In this document: positions 8,567 to 16,885 of the stretch, in pieces
How positions within the stretch are numbered: the stretch's first letter is position 1
Layout: each line of letters starts with the position of its first letter
NCBI RefSeq assembly: GCF_001458355.1
Contig: NZ_CYSA01000026.1
Coordinates: forward strand, 248,001-312,000
Source of the DNA: Thalassovita gelatinovora
GTDB taxonomy: Bacteria > Pseudomonadota > Alphaproteobacteria > Rhodobacterales > Rhodobacteraceae
Reading direction: 5' to 3'
Length of the DNA stretch: 64,000 bases
Notes under the pieces: generated by a model
What the model saw: the letters and a program-made list of their open reading frames with translations, nothing else
What the model was told of the DNA's origin: nothing
Databases searched by the model: none
Program-made: the position numbers and the translations under genes

Positions 8567-9756
8567 GTGAACCACTTCGAATTCTGACGACCGAAATTCA
8601 ACCATGGCGGTTACTTAAGGCACAAGCCGAATCCGATCTGGGTTTCGAATTGGAATTCATCGAAAAGGACTTCATCAGCGCACAGCGCACCGCAGCCGTC
8701 GATCCGGGAAGCTATGATGTCTATGATCAGTGTTTCCACAATCTCGATATTGTTTGGTACTGGCGCGCCATTCAGGCCATCGATACGCGCCGGATCACCC
8801 ATTGGGACGATCTTGACGATCTGACCCGCACCGCCGGCGCGTCCGCGCAGCGCGGGCTTGGCGACGTGCCCGCATCGCGGCTTTTCGTTCAGCACGACGC
8901 GACGCTGTCGGACAGCCCGACCGGTTCGATTTCCATGCTGCCGACTTTTTACAACTTTGACAGTTTCGCCGTCGAAGCCTCGCAGATCGACGTCGACAAG
9001 GAAATCACCAGCTGGGCCGAGCTTCTCAATCCGAAATGGGCGGGGCAGGTGGCGCTGGTGGATGAACCCGCAATCGGTCTTTTCGATCTGGCGATGGCGC
9101 TTTCGGCTGCGGGGCAAATGGAATTCGAAAACATGGGCAACATGTCTGTCCGGGAAATCGACACTCTGGTTGATCATGCACAACGGTTGATTCATTCGGG
9201 ACATCTAAGCCCATTCTGGCTTCGGGCCGACGAACCGGTGGAACGGTTCCTGAATGGCGAATTGAAACTCGCCTCGATCTGGTCCCCCACCATCGTTGAA
9301 ATGAAACGCCAAGGCATGAGTATACGACAGGCGCGGCCGGTAGAAGGCTATCGCGCTTGGCACGGCGGTATGTGCCTGTCGCGCAATCTCGACGGTAGAA
9401 TGCTCGATAAATCCTATGAATGGCTGAACTGGTATCTCGACGGGCACGCGGGCGCGGTCGTTGCCCGTCAGGGCTATTACATGTCGGTCCCCGACAGGGT
9501 GAAAGCGCGTCTGCCCAAGGCGGATTGGGATTACTGGTACGAAGGATTGCCCGCATCACAAAACCTGTGTGACGCGGCGGGCCGACCGACGATCCAGACC
9601 GGAGAGATCCGTTCAGGAGGATCGCGTCAGGACCGGGCGCGCCATATCGCGATCTGGAATTCGACGATGGATGAACACAACTACGTCGTGCGGCGTTGGA
9701 ACGAACTGGTCGCCCTGGCGGCGTCCAAAAGCCGCCCCCAACGACGCGTGAGCTAA
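8563..9756 (+). CDS. Binding-protein-fold (PotD-like) protein without signal peptide
   Basis: This 397-residue protein starts at GTG 8563, overlapping the stop of the COG0523 gene (GTGA). It opens directly with the first strand of a type-II periplasmic binding protein (LRILTTEIQ) and has no hydrophobic or twin-Arg leader. The C-terminal half shares the layout of the Tat-exported protein at 3871: a QGYY motif, then DYWYEG, then a late Arg-rich RRW segment. It therefore looks like a cytosolic paralogue of the importer's ligand-binding subunit. Possible roles are ligand sensing, intracellular sequestration or delivery to an enzyme. An overlooked export signal through a different start seems unlikely because the frame upstream is coding. 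Confidence 0.8.
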   Translation: MSEPLRILTTEIQPWRLLKAQAESDLGFELEFIEKDFISAQRTAAVDPGSYDVYDQCFHNLDIVWYWRAIQAIDTRRITHWDDLDDLTRTAGASAQRGLGDVPASRLFVQHDATLSDSPTGSISMLPTFYNFDSFAVEASQIDVDKEITSWAELLNPKWAGQVALVDEPAIGLFDLAMALSAAGQMEFENMGNMSVREIDTLVDHAQRLIHSGHLSPFWLRADEPVERFLNGELKLASIWSPTIVEMKRQGMSIRQARPVEGYRAWHGGMCLSRNLDGRMLDKSYEWLNWYLDGHAGAVVARQGYYMSVPDRVKARLPKADWDYWYEGLPASQNLCDAAGRPTIQTGEIRSGGSRQDRARHIAIWNSTMDEHNYVVRRWNELVALAASKSRPQRRVS

Positions 9757-9770
9757 GGGAAATACCTGAA

Positions 9771-10754
9771 ATGAAGAATGTGACCTTGATTGCCACAGGC
9801 GGCACAATTGCGTCTTCCGAAGACAAAGACGGCCGGGCGGTCAACGCAGGGCTGACGGGTGAAACGCTGCTGAACAGTCTGCATTCGCCGCTCGACGGGA
9901 TCGCCGTGACCGTTGAAAATTTCGAAGCAGCGGGCAGTTATGCGCTGGATCTGGAAACGATCCATCGGCTGTGCCGCCGGATCGACAACGTGTTGGCCGA
10001 TGATACCGTCGACGGGGTGGTCATCACCCACGGGACCGACACGATGGAAGAAAGCGCCTTTCTTGCTTGGTTGTTGGTACAATCGGACAAGCCCGTCGTT
10101 TTTACCGGCGCCCAGCGTCACGCGGGTCAACCGGATACGGACGGCCCGCGCAATATCCATGATTCAATCTGTGCCGCTGCAAGCCCGGACCTGACCGGCG
10201 TCGGCGCGGTCATCCTGTTTGAAGGCGATATCCACGGCGCGCGCTATGTGACCAAGGCGCATACTGCGCGTGTCGACACGTTCCGTTCGGTTGGACAAGG
10301 CAAGCTGGGCGAAGTGGATCATGGTACGGTACATCTTTATACCCACCCGGCGCCGCAGCGGGTGGCATTGGACACACCCGCGCTTGATCCAGATGTAGAA
10401 CTGATCGCCCTGGGATTGGGCACCACGCCGCGCCTTATGACGCTGGCGGCAGAGGCGGGGGCCTCGGGGATCGTCTTGTCTGCCTTCGGGCGGGGCAATG
10501 CCCCCAAAGGCTTTGCCGATGCAACTGCGCGACTGGTTGCGCGCGGCGTGCCGGTCATCGTCGCCTCCCGCTGCCAAGAGGGACGTACCCGCGCCGTTTA
10601 TGGCAAGGATAGCGGCGGGGTGACGCTGGTGGAAAACGGCGCATTGCTGGCGGGCGACCTGTCTGCGGTGAAGGCGCGGCTGCTTCTGTGCGCGCTTGTT
10701 GGCAACAAACTGTCGCAGGACGATCTTGCCAAGGCTTTTGCGCAGTATTCATAA
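9771..10754 (+). CDS. Cytosolic asparaginase / asparaginase-family amidohydrolase
   Basis: From ATG 9771 the protein has 327 residues and no signal peptide. It shows the first catalytic Thr in ATGGTIAS (T12) and the second active-site motif THGTDT (T86-D90). Both threonine centres of the L-asparaginase/glutaminase family are intact and the length is standard. It should release ammonia from asparagine or a related amide such as a half-amide of a dicarboxylic acid. It closes the operon that includes an imidase-like enzyme, which would generate such half-amides; that link is inference. The upstream frame to 9696 lies inside the previous gene and is not used. Confidence 0.9.
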   Translation: MKNVTLIATGGTIASSEDKDGRAVNAGLTGETLLNSLHSPLDGIAVTVENFEAAGSYALDLETIHRLCRRIDNVLADDTVDGVVITHGTDTMEESAFLAWLLVQSDKPVVFTGAQRHAGQPDTDGPRNIHDSICAAASPDLTGVGAVILFEGDIHGARYVTKAHTARVDTFRSVGQGKLGEVDHGTVHLYTHPAPQRVALDTPALDPDVELIALGLGTTPRLMTLAAEAGASGIVLSAFGRGNAPKGFADATARLVARGVPVIVASRCQEGRTRAVYGKDSGGVTLVENGALLAGDLSAVKARLLLCALVGNKLSQDDLAKAFAQYS

Positions 10755-11025
10755 GGTTCCAGATACCGGCAGGCATCTGCAAGGATTGGATGGCGGCGCT
10801 GCTCGCTTTGCCCCAATCAAACATGGGCCGTTCGACCGGGCCTGGATCGCCACGTGATATTTTACCGTGCGGCCCTTCGGACTGCATCCCTCTTTTTCGG
10901 GTGAAAATGGCTTGAACCCGTGGCGCATCATTGGCAGCGTGTGCCGGTTGGCGTTCTGCTTGGGGAATGTCGGACATAGCGAGGACCCGAATGCCCGTAT
11001 TATTCGTCTTTCTGGATGGTCAGCA

Positions 11026-12195
11026 ATGACCGCCGGTCCGGCCCGTCCGTGGCTGGTGTTGGCCGGATTGGCACTTGGCGTGACCGTGACAAACGGGTTT
11101 GCGCGGTTTGCCTATGGCCTGATGTTGCCGGCGATGAAATCTGAAATGGGGTGGAATTTTGCGCAGGCCGGGTGGCTGAACACCGCCAACGCGCTTGGCT
11201 ATATCGCCGGGGCGGTCCTGACCATGCTGCTGATCCGGCGTATTTCGCCCTCCCGCCTGTTTGCCTTTGGCCTGATCACCACCACCTTGGCGCTGCTGGC
11301 GACCGGGCTGAACGCCGCGCTGTGGTGGCAAACGCTTTGGCGCATTCTGGCGGGCATCTTCGGCGCGATGTCCTTTTCCACCGCCGGGGCGCTGACTGCC
11401 GGGTTGTTTCGTGACGATCCGCGCCGCAACGCATTGGCAATCGCGATCCTGTTCGGGTCCGGCGGCGGTCTGGGGATCGTGCTGTCCGGGGCCGGGTTGC
11501 CGTTGATGCTGGACGCCTACGGCCCCGGCGCATGGCCGATGGGGTGGATCGCCATCGGGATCGTCAGCCTGTCTTTCCTGCCTTTGGGGCTTTGGGCCGC
11601 GCTGCAATTGCGCCCTCCGGCGCAATCCCAAGCGGCGGCAACGCCGTTGCCGCTGCGCCGGATGCTGCCGGAAATTGCGGGCTATGCCGGGTTCGGGCTG
11701 GGCTATATCGTTTACCTGACTTTCCTGTCGGCATGGATGACCGAACAGGCGGCCGGGGCCGGGTTCATTGCGCTGGTCTGGGTCATTCTGGGGCTGTGCA
11801 TCTGCCTTTCCCCACTGGTCTGGCGGCCGGTTCTGGCACGCTATGCGTCAGGTGTACCACTGGCGCTGATCCTGACCGGCATCGCCATCGGCTCGGCCTT
11901 GCCGGTGGTGTTGCCTAATGGGGCTGCGCTGTTGCTTTCGGCGGTGGTGTTCGGGCTTTCGGTGTTCATGGCACCGGGGGCCGTGACCAACTTTGCCCGT
12001 CAAAACCTTCCTCCCGAAAGCTGGGCACGCGCGATCAGCCTGTTCACGGTGGTGTTTGCCGTGGCGCAGACGCTCGGGCCCTATGGGGCCGGGTTGGTTG
12101 GGGATCGGTTTGACAATATCGGCGTCAGCCTCGTGGCCGCCGCCGGTTTGTTGCTGGTCGGCGCGGTCATTGCGGTGCTGCAAAAACCGCTGTGA
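11026..12195 (+). CDS. MFS transporter (YbfB/YjiJ-like)
   Basis: The 389-residue membrane protein has about 12 hydrophobic segments. I use the ATG at 11026, which begins MTAGPARPW just before the first helix; the open frame to 10867 adds a polar 53-residue segment without family character. Gly-rich helix motifs (NGFARFAYGLMLP) and a long central cytoplasmic loop fit the MFS fold seen in YbfB-like carriers. The gene stands alone between the amide operon and the convergent nitrile hydratase operon, so a role in moving amides or their acids is possible but unsupported by any specific motif. Confidence 0.82.
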   Translation: MTAGPARPWLVLAGLALGVTVTNGFARFAYGLMLPAMKSEMGWNFAQAGWLNTANALGYIAGAVLTMLLIRRISPSRLFAFGLITTTLALLATGLNAALWWQTLWRILAGIFGAMSFSTAGALTAGLFRDDPRRNALAIAILFGSGGGLGIVLSGAGLPLMLDAYGPGAWPMGWIAIGIVSLSFLPLGLWAALQLRPPAQSQAAATPLPLRRMLPEIAGYAGFGLGYIVYLTFLSAWMTEQAAGAGFIALVWVILGLCICLSPLVWRPVLARYASGVPLALILTGIAIGSALPVVLPNGAALLLSAVVFGLSVFMAPGAVTNFARQNLPPESWARAISLFTVVFAVAQTLGPYGAGLVGDRFDNIGVSLVAAAGLLLVGAVIAVLQKPL

Positions 12196-12208
12196 CGGCA
12201 AGCGCGGA

Positions 12209-12508
12209 TCAGTCGGCGGCAGACAGCACGATAGGCGTGCCATGCGGCGTCGCCCGCGCCGCGGCCTGCCAGCGCTCAGTGAGGGCCTGAACCTCTTCGG
12301 GGCTGGCAATCCCGCCCGTTTCCAGAATGTCGATCAGGGCTTCGGACCAGACTTGCCAATAGGACTCTGCTCCCACCTGTTGAACCCGGGGGCCAAACAC
12401 CGATGCCCATTGCGCCCAAGTGAAATGACCCGCCTCGTTCAGCGCGACGGTGAAGGCGAACACTTGCGCTTGCCACGGTTCTTCGAAAGGGGCGTCAGGC
12501 GTGTTCAA
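12209..12508 (-). CDS. Nitrile hydratase accessory protein (beta-subunit N-domain-like)
   Basis: The 99-residue protein resembles the nitrile hydratase activator/accessory family, whose members mimic the N-terminal helical domain of the beta subunit (FEEPWQAQVFAFTVALNEAG, then TWAQWA). In cobalt-type enzymes the accessory protein helps insert cobalt into the alpha subunit by self-subunit swapping. The gene is last in the alpha-beta-accessory order on the minus strand and overlaps the beta gene by 14 bp. It ends 13 bp from the convergent MFS gene stop. Length and order match known operons. Confidence 0.85.
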   Translation of the reverse strand: MNTPDAPFEEPWQAQVFAFTVALNEAGHFTWAQWASVFGPRVQQVGAESYWQVWSEALIDILETGGIASPEEVQALTERWQAAARATPHGTPIVLSAAD

Positions 12509-13151
12509 GATACGGCTCCCAGGCTTCTATGGTCACGGTAAGTGTCGGGTCCGCGTCTGCGCCGAACAGGTCCACGGCGTCAAAGCGTATGGTGTAAAGC
12601 GGACAGGGATGTTCCCCCGCGAAATGCGCATTGCTGTCAGGGAAGACATGACACCCATGGCTGGCCGTGATCGTCCCGCACTGGCCGCGCGCATAGCCGG
12701 GCAGGCGGGTGTGACCTGCGGGTTGATGGTTTCGGGTCCGAACCCGGTCACCGATGGCAAAGACCGGGGCGGGGCCGGGGCGTTCGGCGGGGCCACCCTT
12801 GGCAAGAATATCTGCAACAGATGCCGCCGGCATGCGGCGGTCGGCGCGCTGCCCCGGGGTTTGCGCATGGCCTGTGCTCAACTCGTCCCGGCTGATTTCG
12901 CCCGCCTCTTCCAGCAGGTTTTCAAGCGACCGGAGCCAGATTTCATAGTAGCTGGCATTGTAATAGATCGCCGGGGCAAGGCTTTCGCGCGCATGGCGGG
13001 ACGCATCGATATTCCAGTATCCCAGCGCCGCACTGGCCAGCGTGATCCCGAGAACCCGCTTTTCCCATTCCGCATGGAACAGGATGCGTTCATCCTCCGG
13101 GTGGACCGGGCCAAAGCCGTGCCGCCCGCCGATATCCTGCGGGCCGTTCAT
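12495..13151 (-). CDS. nthB: Nitrile hydratase beta subunit
   Basis: The 218-residue protein starts [16 protein letters not shown], the canonical beta-subunit opening, so I place the start at 13151 rather than the in-frame codon ten residues earlier. The N-terminal helical domain (to about residue 120) is followed by an SH3-like C-terminal barrel with the RVR and GTI elements. With the alpha subunit it converts nitriles R-CN to amides R-CONH2 in the cytosol. Its start overlaps the alpha gene stop by 4 bp. The subunit carries conserved arginines that contact the metal site in relatives. Confidence 0.92.
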   Translation of the reverse strand: MNGPQDIGGRHGFGPVHPEDERILFHAEWEKRVLGITLASAALGYWNIDASRHARESLAPAIYYNASYYEIWLRSLENLLEEAGEISRDELSTGHAQTPGQRADRRMPAASVADILAKGGPAERPGPAPVFAIGDRVRTRNHQPAGHTRLPGYARGQCGTITASHGCHVFPDSNAHFAGEHPCPLYTIRFDAVDLFGADADPTLTVTIEAWEPYLEHA

Positions 13152-13759
13152 GGCGTTTCCGGGCGGCTGGGCTGTCCGCAACCGATCATGCTGTCACGGG
13201 TCACCAGCGCGGCAAGCGCATCGGCGTCCATCCCGTCGGTGCCTTGCGGGCGCTCGGGGATGACGAGATAGCGAATTTCAGCCGTCGAATCCCAAACGTG
13301 AATGCGGGTCGTCTGCGGCAGGTCCACCCCGAATTCCGCAAGCACGGCGCGCGGTTCTCGAACGGCTCGAGATCGGTAAGCCGGGGTCTTGTACCACGTA
13401 GGGGGCAGGCCCAGAACAGGCCATGGATAGCAAGAACACAGTGTGCAGACGACCATGTTATGCTGATCCGGCGTATTGAAAACGGCCTTCATATGTTCGC
13501 CTTGCCGACCGACGAACCCCATCGAAGCGATGGCTTCGGTCGCGTCCTGCCGCAGCCATTGTGCGAAGTCCGGGTCGCTCCACGCGCGGGCGACGACGGC
13601 GGCCCCGTTGCGGGGACCGACCTTGTGTTCATAGGTTTCGATGATGGCATCGACGGCGGCAGGGTCCACCAGCCCCTTCTCGACAAGGATCGTTTCAAGC
13701 GCACGCACCCTGGCCGTCATTTCGTCCAGTTCATTGTCGTGGTGCGGGGCGTCATGCAT
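13148..13759 (-). CDS. nthA: Nitrile hydratase alpha subunit, cobalt type
   Basis: With the ATG at 13759 (AGG ribosome site in front) the subunit has 203 residues, close to the family norm. The metal-binding claw reads VCTLCSC (C105, C108, C110), followed by YPWPVLG. Threonine in CTLC is the established marker of the Co(III) type; iron enzymes have serine there. The product hydrates nitriles to amides. It leads a three-gene operon and lies 3 kb from a cytosolic asparaginase-family gene that could use amides. A separate promoter is likely in the 126-bp gap upstream, which contains two inverted repeats. Confidence 0.94.
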   Translation of the reverse strand: MHDAPHHDNELDEMTARVRALETILVEKGLVDPAAVDAIIETYEHKVGPRNGAAVVARAWSDPDFAQWLRQDATEAIASMGFVGRQGEHMKAVFNTPDQHNMVVCTLCSCYPWPVLGLPPTWYKTPAYRSRAVREPRAVLAEFGVDLPQTTRIHVWDSTAEIRYLVIPERPQGTDGMDADALAALVTRDSMIGCGQPSRPETP

Positions 13760-13786
13760 CTGCAATATCCTGATCAACAACATTGG

Positions 13787-13810
13787 GCGTCGGTTTCCCA
13801 AGACCGACGC
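13787..13810. repeat. Inverted repeat upstream of nitrile hydratase alpha gene
   Basis: GCGTCGGT and ACCGACGC form a perfect 8-bp dyad around an 8-base spacer, 28 bp upstream of the nthA start. It has no T-run on either side, so it is a better candidate for an operator or 5'-UTR hairpin than for a terminator of the thioredoxin-like gene. Confidence 0.5.
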
Positions 13811-13817
13811 GAAGTTC

Positions 13818-13835
13818 TTGACTTCAATATGTCAA
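13818..13835. promoter_or_regulatory. TTGAC-N8-GTCAA dyad, candidate operator/promoter of nthABC
   Basis: A perfect 5-bp dyad with eight-base spacer lies about 60-75 bp upstream of nthA. On the minus strand it contains TTGACA, a consensus -35 hexamer, though no convincing -10 follows at 17 bp. It is not an FNR box, which needs a four-base spacer. Confidence 0.35.
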
Positions 13836-13885
13836 CACAACCCAATCGGCGCAACGCAATAAGCGGTGCCTTGGGGCTGTGCCTG

Positions 13886-14113
13886 TTACAGCAGCTTGCC
13901 GATTTCCGAAGCGGTCAGCACCTTGCCGGCCGAAACCAGCTTTTCATCGATCACCAAACCCGGCGTCGACATCACACCGTAACCGGCGATCTGGGTGAAA
14001 TCCGTCACCTTGACGATTTCGGCCTGTTTGCCAGCGGCTTCGGCAGCGGCCTTGGCGTTCTCGCCCAAGGCAACGCATTTCTTGCAGCCCGATCCGAGTA
14101 TCTTGATGATCAT
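13886..14113 (-). CDS. Thioredoxin-like redox-active small protein (CxxC, MTH895/TM0996 type)
   Basis: The 75-residue protein begins MIIKILGSGCKKC, with CKKC at residues 10-13, and has a cis-Pro-type TPG motif in the middle (MSTPGLVIDEK). This is the compact 'redox-active disulfide protein 2' family that commonly accompanies DUF318 permeases. It lies 13 bp downstream of the permease gene and has its own ribosome site (AAAGGAA), so the pair form an operon. It probably exchanges disulfides with, or carries metal/metalloid for, the permease; the partner role is inference. Confidence 0.9.
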   Translation of the reverse strand: MIIKILGSGCKKCVALGENAKAAAEAAGKQAEIVKVTDFTQIAGYGVMSTPGLVIDEKLVSAGKVLTASEIGKLL

Positions 14114-14126
14114 GGTCGTGTTCCTT

Positions 14127-15125
14127 TCAGATGAACCAGTCAGTGATGGCGTTGAACAAAACGCCGATGCCCAGAATGCCGCCGGTGACGACGGTCAGGA
14201 AAAGCACCAGAAGCGGCATGTTGACCACGCGTTTGAGCATGATGATCGACGGCAACGACAGCGCGGTAACCGCCATCATGAAGGCCAGAACCGTGCCAAG
14301 CCCCACCCCTTTACCAACCAGCGCCTCGGCGATGGGCAGGGTTCCAAAGATATCGGCATACATCGGAATGCCCACCAGGGTTGCCACCGGAACAGACCAC
14401 CATTTGTCCTGTCCCAGAAGTGCCGTGATGATGTTGGCAGGCACCCAGTTGTGGATCAGGGCACCAATACCGACCCCGATCAGGACATAGGGCCAAACCC
14501 GGTGGACGATTTCGGCCACCTGATCACGGGCAAAGCCAAGTCGCTCTGCCCGCGTCATGGCGTGGTCCGTGTCTTGCACCGGGGCGCTGTGCACGAAATC
14601 GGCAACCTGATCTTCCATTCCGGCGCGCCCGATCAACGTGCCGCCGACGACCGCCACCACCAACCCGACCACCACATAGGCCAGCGCGATCGGCCAGTTG
14701 AAGATCGACGCCAGCAGGATCACCGAAGCCAGATCCACCAGCGGCGATGAAATCAGGAAGGAAAAGGTGATCGCAAGCGGTAGCCCCGCCGCCGTGAAAC
14801 CGATGAAGATCGGGATGGATGAGCAGGAACAAAACGGCGTGATGGTGCCCAGAAGGGCCGCCAGCGTGTTCGCCCATATCCCCGAACGTCCCCCCAGGAT
14901 GCGGCGGGTCCGTTCAGGCGGAAAGAAACTTTGAACATAGGAAACGGCAAAGATCAGCACCGACAACAGAATGAAAATCTTGATCACGTCATAGACGAAG
15001 AACTGAACCGATCCGCCAATTCGTGACGTCGGATCAAGCCCGGTGGCCGAAATCCCGGCCGTCACCAAATCCGATAGCCATTGCATTCTGAGCAGCTGAT
15101 CGTTCAGCCAGCCAAAAATATTCAT
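14127..15125 (-). CDS. DUF318/ArsP-type permease
   Basis: From the ATG at 15125 the 332-residue membrane protein starts MNIFGWLND and has about eight to ten hydrophobic segments. The family signature TPFCSCSSIPIF with SPLVDLAS is present (about residues 98-150). Relatives of PF03773 include ArsP exporters of organoarsenicals and many uncharacterised permeases paired with thioredoxin-like proteins. No arsR-like regulator is adjacent. An FNR-like box lies 95 bp upstream, which would tie expression to low oxygen. Substrate is unknown. Confidence 0.85.
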   Translation of the reverse strand: MNIFGWLNDQLLRMQWLSDLVTAGISATGLDPTSRIGGSVQFFVYDVIKIFILLSVLIFAVSYVQSFFPPERTRRILGGRSGIWANTLAALLGTITPFCSCSSIPIFIGFTAAGLPLAITFSFLISSPLVDLASVILLASIFNWPIALAYVVVGLVVAVVGGTLIGRAGMEDQVADFVHSAPVQDTDHAMTRAERLGFARDQVAEIVHRVWPYVLIGVGIGALIHNWVPANIITALLGQDKWWSVPVATLVGIPMYADIFGTLPIAEALVGKGVGLGTVLAFMMAVTALSLPSIIMLKRVVNMPLLVLFLTVVTGGILGIGVLFNAITDWFI

Positions 15126-15212
15126 GCCGTGATCTCCGCAGGCAGACAGGGTGGGAAAGCGCATAGGCCTTCCAATTCACACCTTTCTGCACTCCGGCAA
15201 TAGATCCTGCCG

Positions 15213-15226
15213 TTGATCTGGATCAG
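15213..15226 (-). promoter_or_regulatory. FNR/FnrL-like box, TTGAT-N4-ATCAG
   Basis: Nine of the ten conserved positions of TTGAT-N4-ATCAA match. The centre is about 95 bp upstream of the permease start, which would put a class II promoter's transcription start near 15178. No strong -10 is visible there, so the assignment to the permease gene is tentative. Confidence 0.5.
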
Positions 15227-15333
15227 CAAGGTGCGTGTTTTTTCGCGCCAGTCCCCGATCCTGCCGCAACACTGTGGCGGCGGACGGCGAGGGGGGCGCG
15301 AATGCACGGCGTCCCGGATCGGTAAAGGGCAGG

Positions 15334-15347
15334 TTGAGCTATATCAA
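15334..15347 (+). promoter_or_regulatory. FNR/FnrL-like box, TTGAG-N4-ATCAA
   Basis: Nine of ten conserved positions match. The centre at about 15340 lies 94 bp upstream of the Sel1-protein start. A -10-like TATTGT at 15372-15377 stands about where a box centred at -41.5 requires it. Confidence 0.5.
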
Positions 15348-15434
15348 GGATTAACGTTTTAAAATGTAGGCTATTGTTAAAGATGCGTTTGGAAGTCCCC
15401 GTTTAACCTCAATGTTTCAGTGAAAGGCAGGCGT

Positions 15435-16871
15435 ATGACGATGATTTCGATCTTGCGAGGAATATCATTGACCGGAAAGAAGGGGGTTTCTGCCACGCTT
15501 TTGTGGGTGACGACCGCAATTTTTATCGGGAGCGCCCCAGTGCCGGTCAGCGCCGCGCCTTCTCAGGCCGTGGTGCAGGCTGACAAAACCCTGTGGACCG
15601 ATACCGCGACCGAAACCGATCTGGAACAGGCGCGGCAGGCATTGGAAACCGCCGCTGCTCAAGGCGATGTCGACGCCCAGCAGGTTCTGGGTGTGCATCT
15701 TCTGAATGGCTGGGTTCTTGAAAAGGATGTTCCACAGGCGATTGCATTGCTGGATCAGGCGGCGCAATCCGGCGTTGCCACGGCGCAGCTGGAACTGGGG
15801 CAGGCTTATCTTTGGGGCACCGAAATTCCGGCTGATGCCGCAAAGGCGCAGGACTTGCTGAACGCCGCCGCAGCCCAAAACAATCCCGATGCAATGCGTG
15901 TTCTGGGCGAACAGCTGATCGGCGGCTGGGCCTTGCCCCGCGACGTGGGGCGTGGTCGCCCCCTGCTGGAAGCCGCGATTGCTGGGGGGGATGACAAGGC
16001 AATGGTCGCGCTGGGCAAGCTGCTGCTTTACGGGCAAGGGGTGGCACAGGATCACGCCGAGGCAATGAACCTGTTCGAAGCCGCCGCCGCAAAGGGTAAT
16101 GGCAGCGGGTTAGCGGCCTATGGCGACATGCTGATGTGGGGCCAGCGCAGCCCCAAAACCGCCGAAGCAGTGCTGAACCGCGCCGGAGAACTGGGGGTCG
16201 GCGAAGCATGGGTCACATTGGCCCATGGCGCGATGTATGGCTATCTTGGTGGTGGCCGTGTTTCGCGGGCAAAATTTGACGGCTACGCCGAAAAGGCGCG
16301 TCAGGCCGGGGAAGAAGATATCGTCGTGTTGGAAGCCACCCGCAACATGTGGGGCATCAATATGCGCGCCAGCGGCCCCGAAACGATTGCCCGTCTCAGG
16401 ACTGCTGCCGATGCTGAAAATGCCGCTGCTGCCAAATTTCTGATCGAACTTCTGCGCGACGGTAACGGGTTGAACCTGCTCCGCCGCCGTGCCGATGCGC
16501 GGGCTGCGTTAGAAACCTATGCCGATCTGCTGACCCTGAATGAACGGGCTCAATTCGCGTTGACCATCGATGCCGCCACCGCTGTCGGGCCCGCGGCCTT
16601 TGCGGCGGTGGCCGATGCCTATTTCGCCCGGCCCGAACTGAAGTCGCGCTGGTTTGGGACGCAGATCCTGAAGGCCAACGAAAACGTCGCATATTTCATT
16701 TTGCAAAAACAGCTCAAGGACGATGGGCTATATGGCGGACGTGTGAACGGATATGCGACGCGGCTGACCCTGCGGGCCGCTTATCGCGCCTGTCTCGAAC
16801 TGGACAGACCAGAACGTTGCCGTGACAACGTGATGCGTCCCGACGTGATCGGCGATTTGCTGGCGCGGTAA
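15435..16871 (+). CDS. Secreted Sel1-repeat protein with peptidoglycan-binding-like C-terminus
   Basis: From ATG 15435 (AAAGGCAGG upstream; 15441 is also possible) the product is 478 residues. A signal peptide ends near VSA-AP (about residue 42), with no lipobox Cys. Four to five Sel1/TPR-like repeats follow (about residues 60-280; repeated A-x2-G-x3-A with LG and YG turns). The last 50 residues read LKDDGLYGGRVNGYATRLT, resembling a PG_binding_1 domain, with two late cysteines. Sel1 proteins such as AlgK scaffold periplasmic exopolysaccharide machinery, and this gene starts an exopolysaccharide-like locus. A scaffold role is inference. Confidence 0.82.
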   Translation: MTMISILRGISLTGKKGVSATLLWVTTAIFIGSAPVPVSAAPSQAVVQADKTLWTDTATETDLEQARQALETAAAQGDVDAQQVLGVHLLNGWVLEKDVPQAIALLDQAAQSGVATAQLELGQAYLWGTEIPADAAKAQDLLNAAAAQNNPDAMRVLGEQLIGGWALPRDVGRGRPLLEAAIAGGDDKAMVALGKLLLYGQGVAQDHAEAMNLFEAAAAKGNGSGLAAYGDMLMWGQRSPKTAEAVLNRAGELGVGEAWVTLAHGAMYGYLGGGRVSRAKFDGYAEKARQAGEEDIVVLEATRNMWGINMRASGPETIARLRTAADAENAAAAKFLIELLRDGNGLNLLRRRADARAALETYADLLTLNERAQFALTIDAATAVGPAAFAAVADAYFARPELKSRWFGTQILKANENVAYFILQKQLKDDGLYGGRVNGYATRLTLRAAYRACLELDRPERCRDNVMRPDVIGDLLAR

Positions 16872-16885
16872 CCAAGGTGGAACGG

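Larger units (their letters stand above)
15126..15434. other. Divergent intergenic region with two FNR-like boxes
   Basis: These 309 bases separate the minus-strand permease from the plus-strand Sel1 gene. I see no convincing gene: the minus-strand frame at 15122-15307 has no ribosome site or domain. The two FNR/FnrL-like dyads are listed separately; the right half is notably AT-rich just before the Sel1 gene, as expected for a promoter. Confidence 0.6.

Noticed and set aside
15122-15307. 61-codon minus-strand frame upstream of the DUF318 permease
   Set aside because: It overlaps the permease start and the FNR-like box, and has Arg/Pro/Cys-rich random composition.
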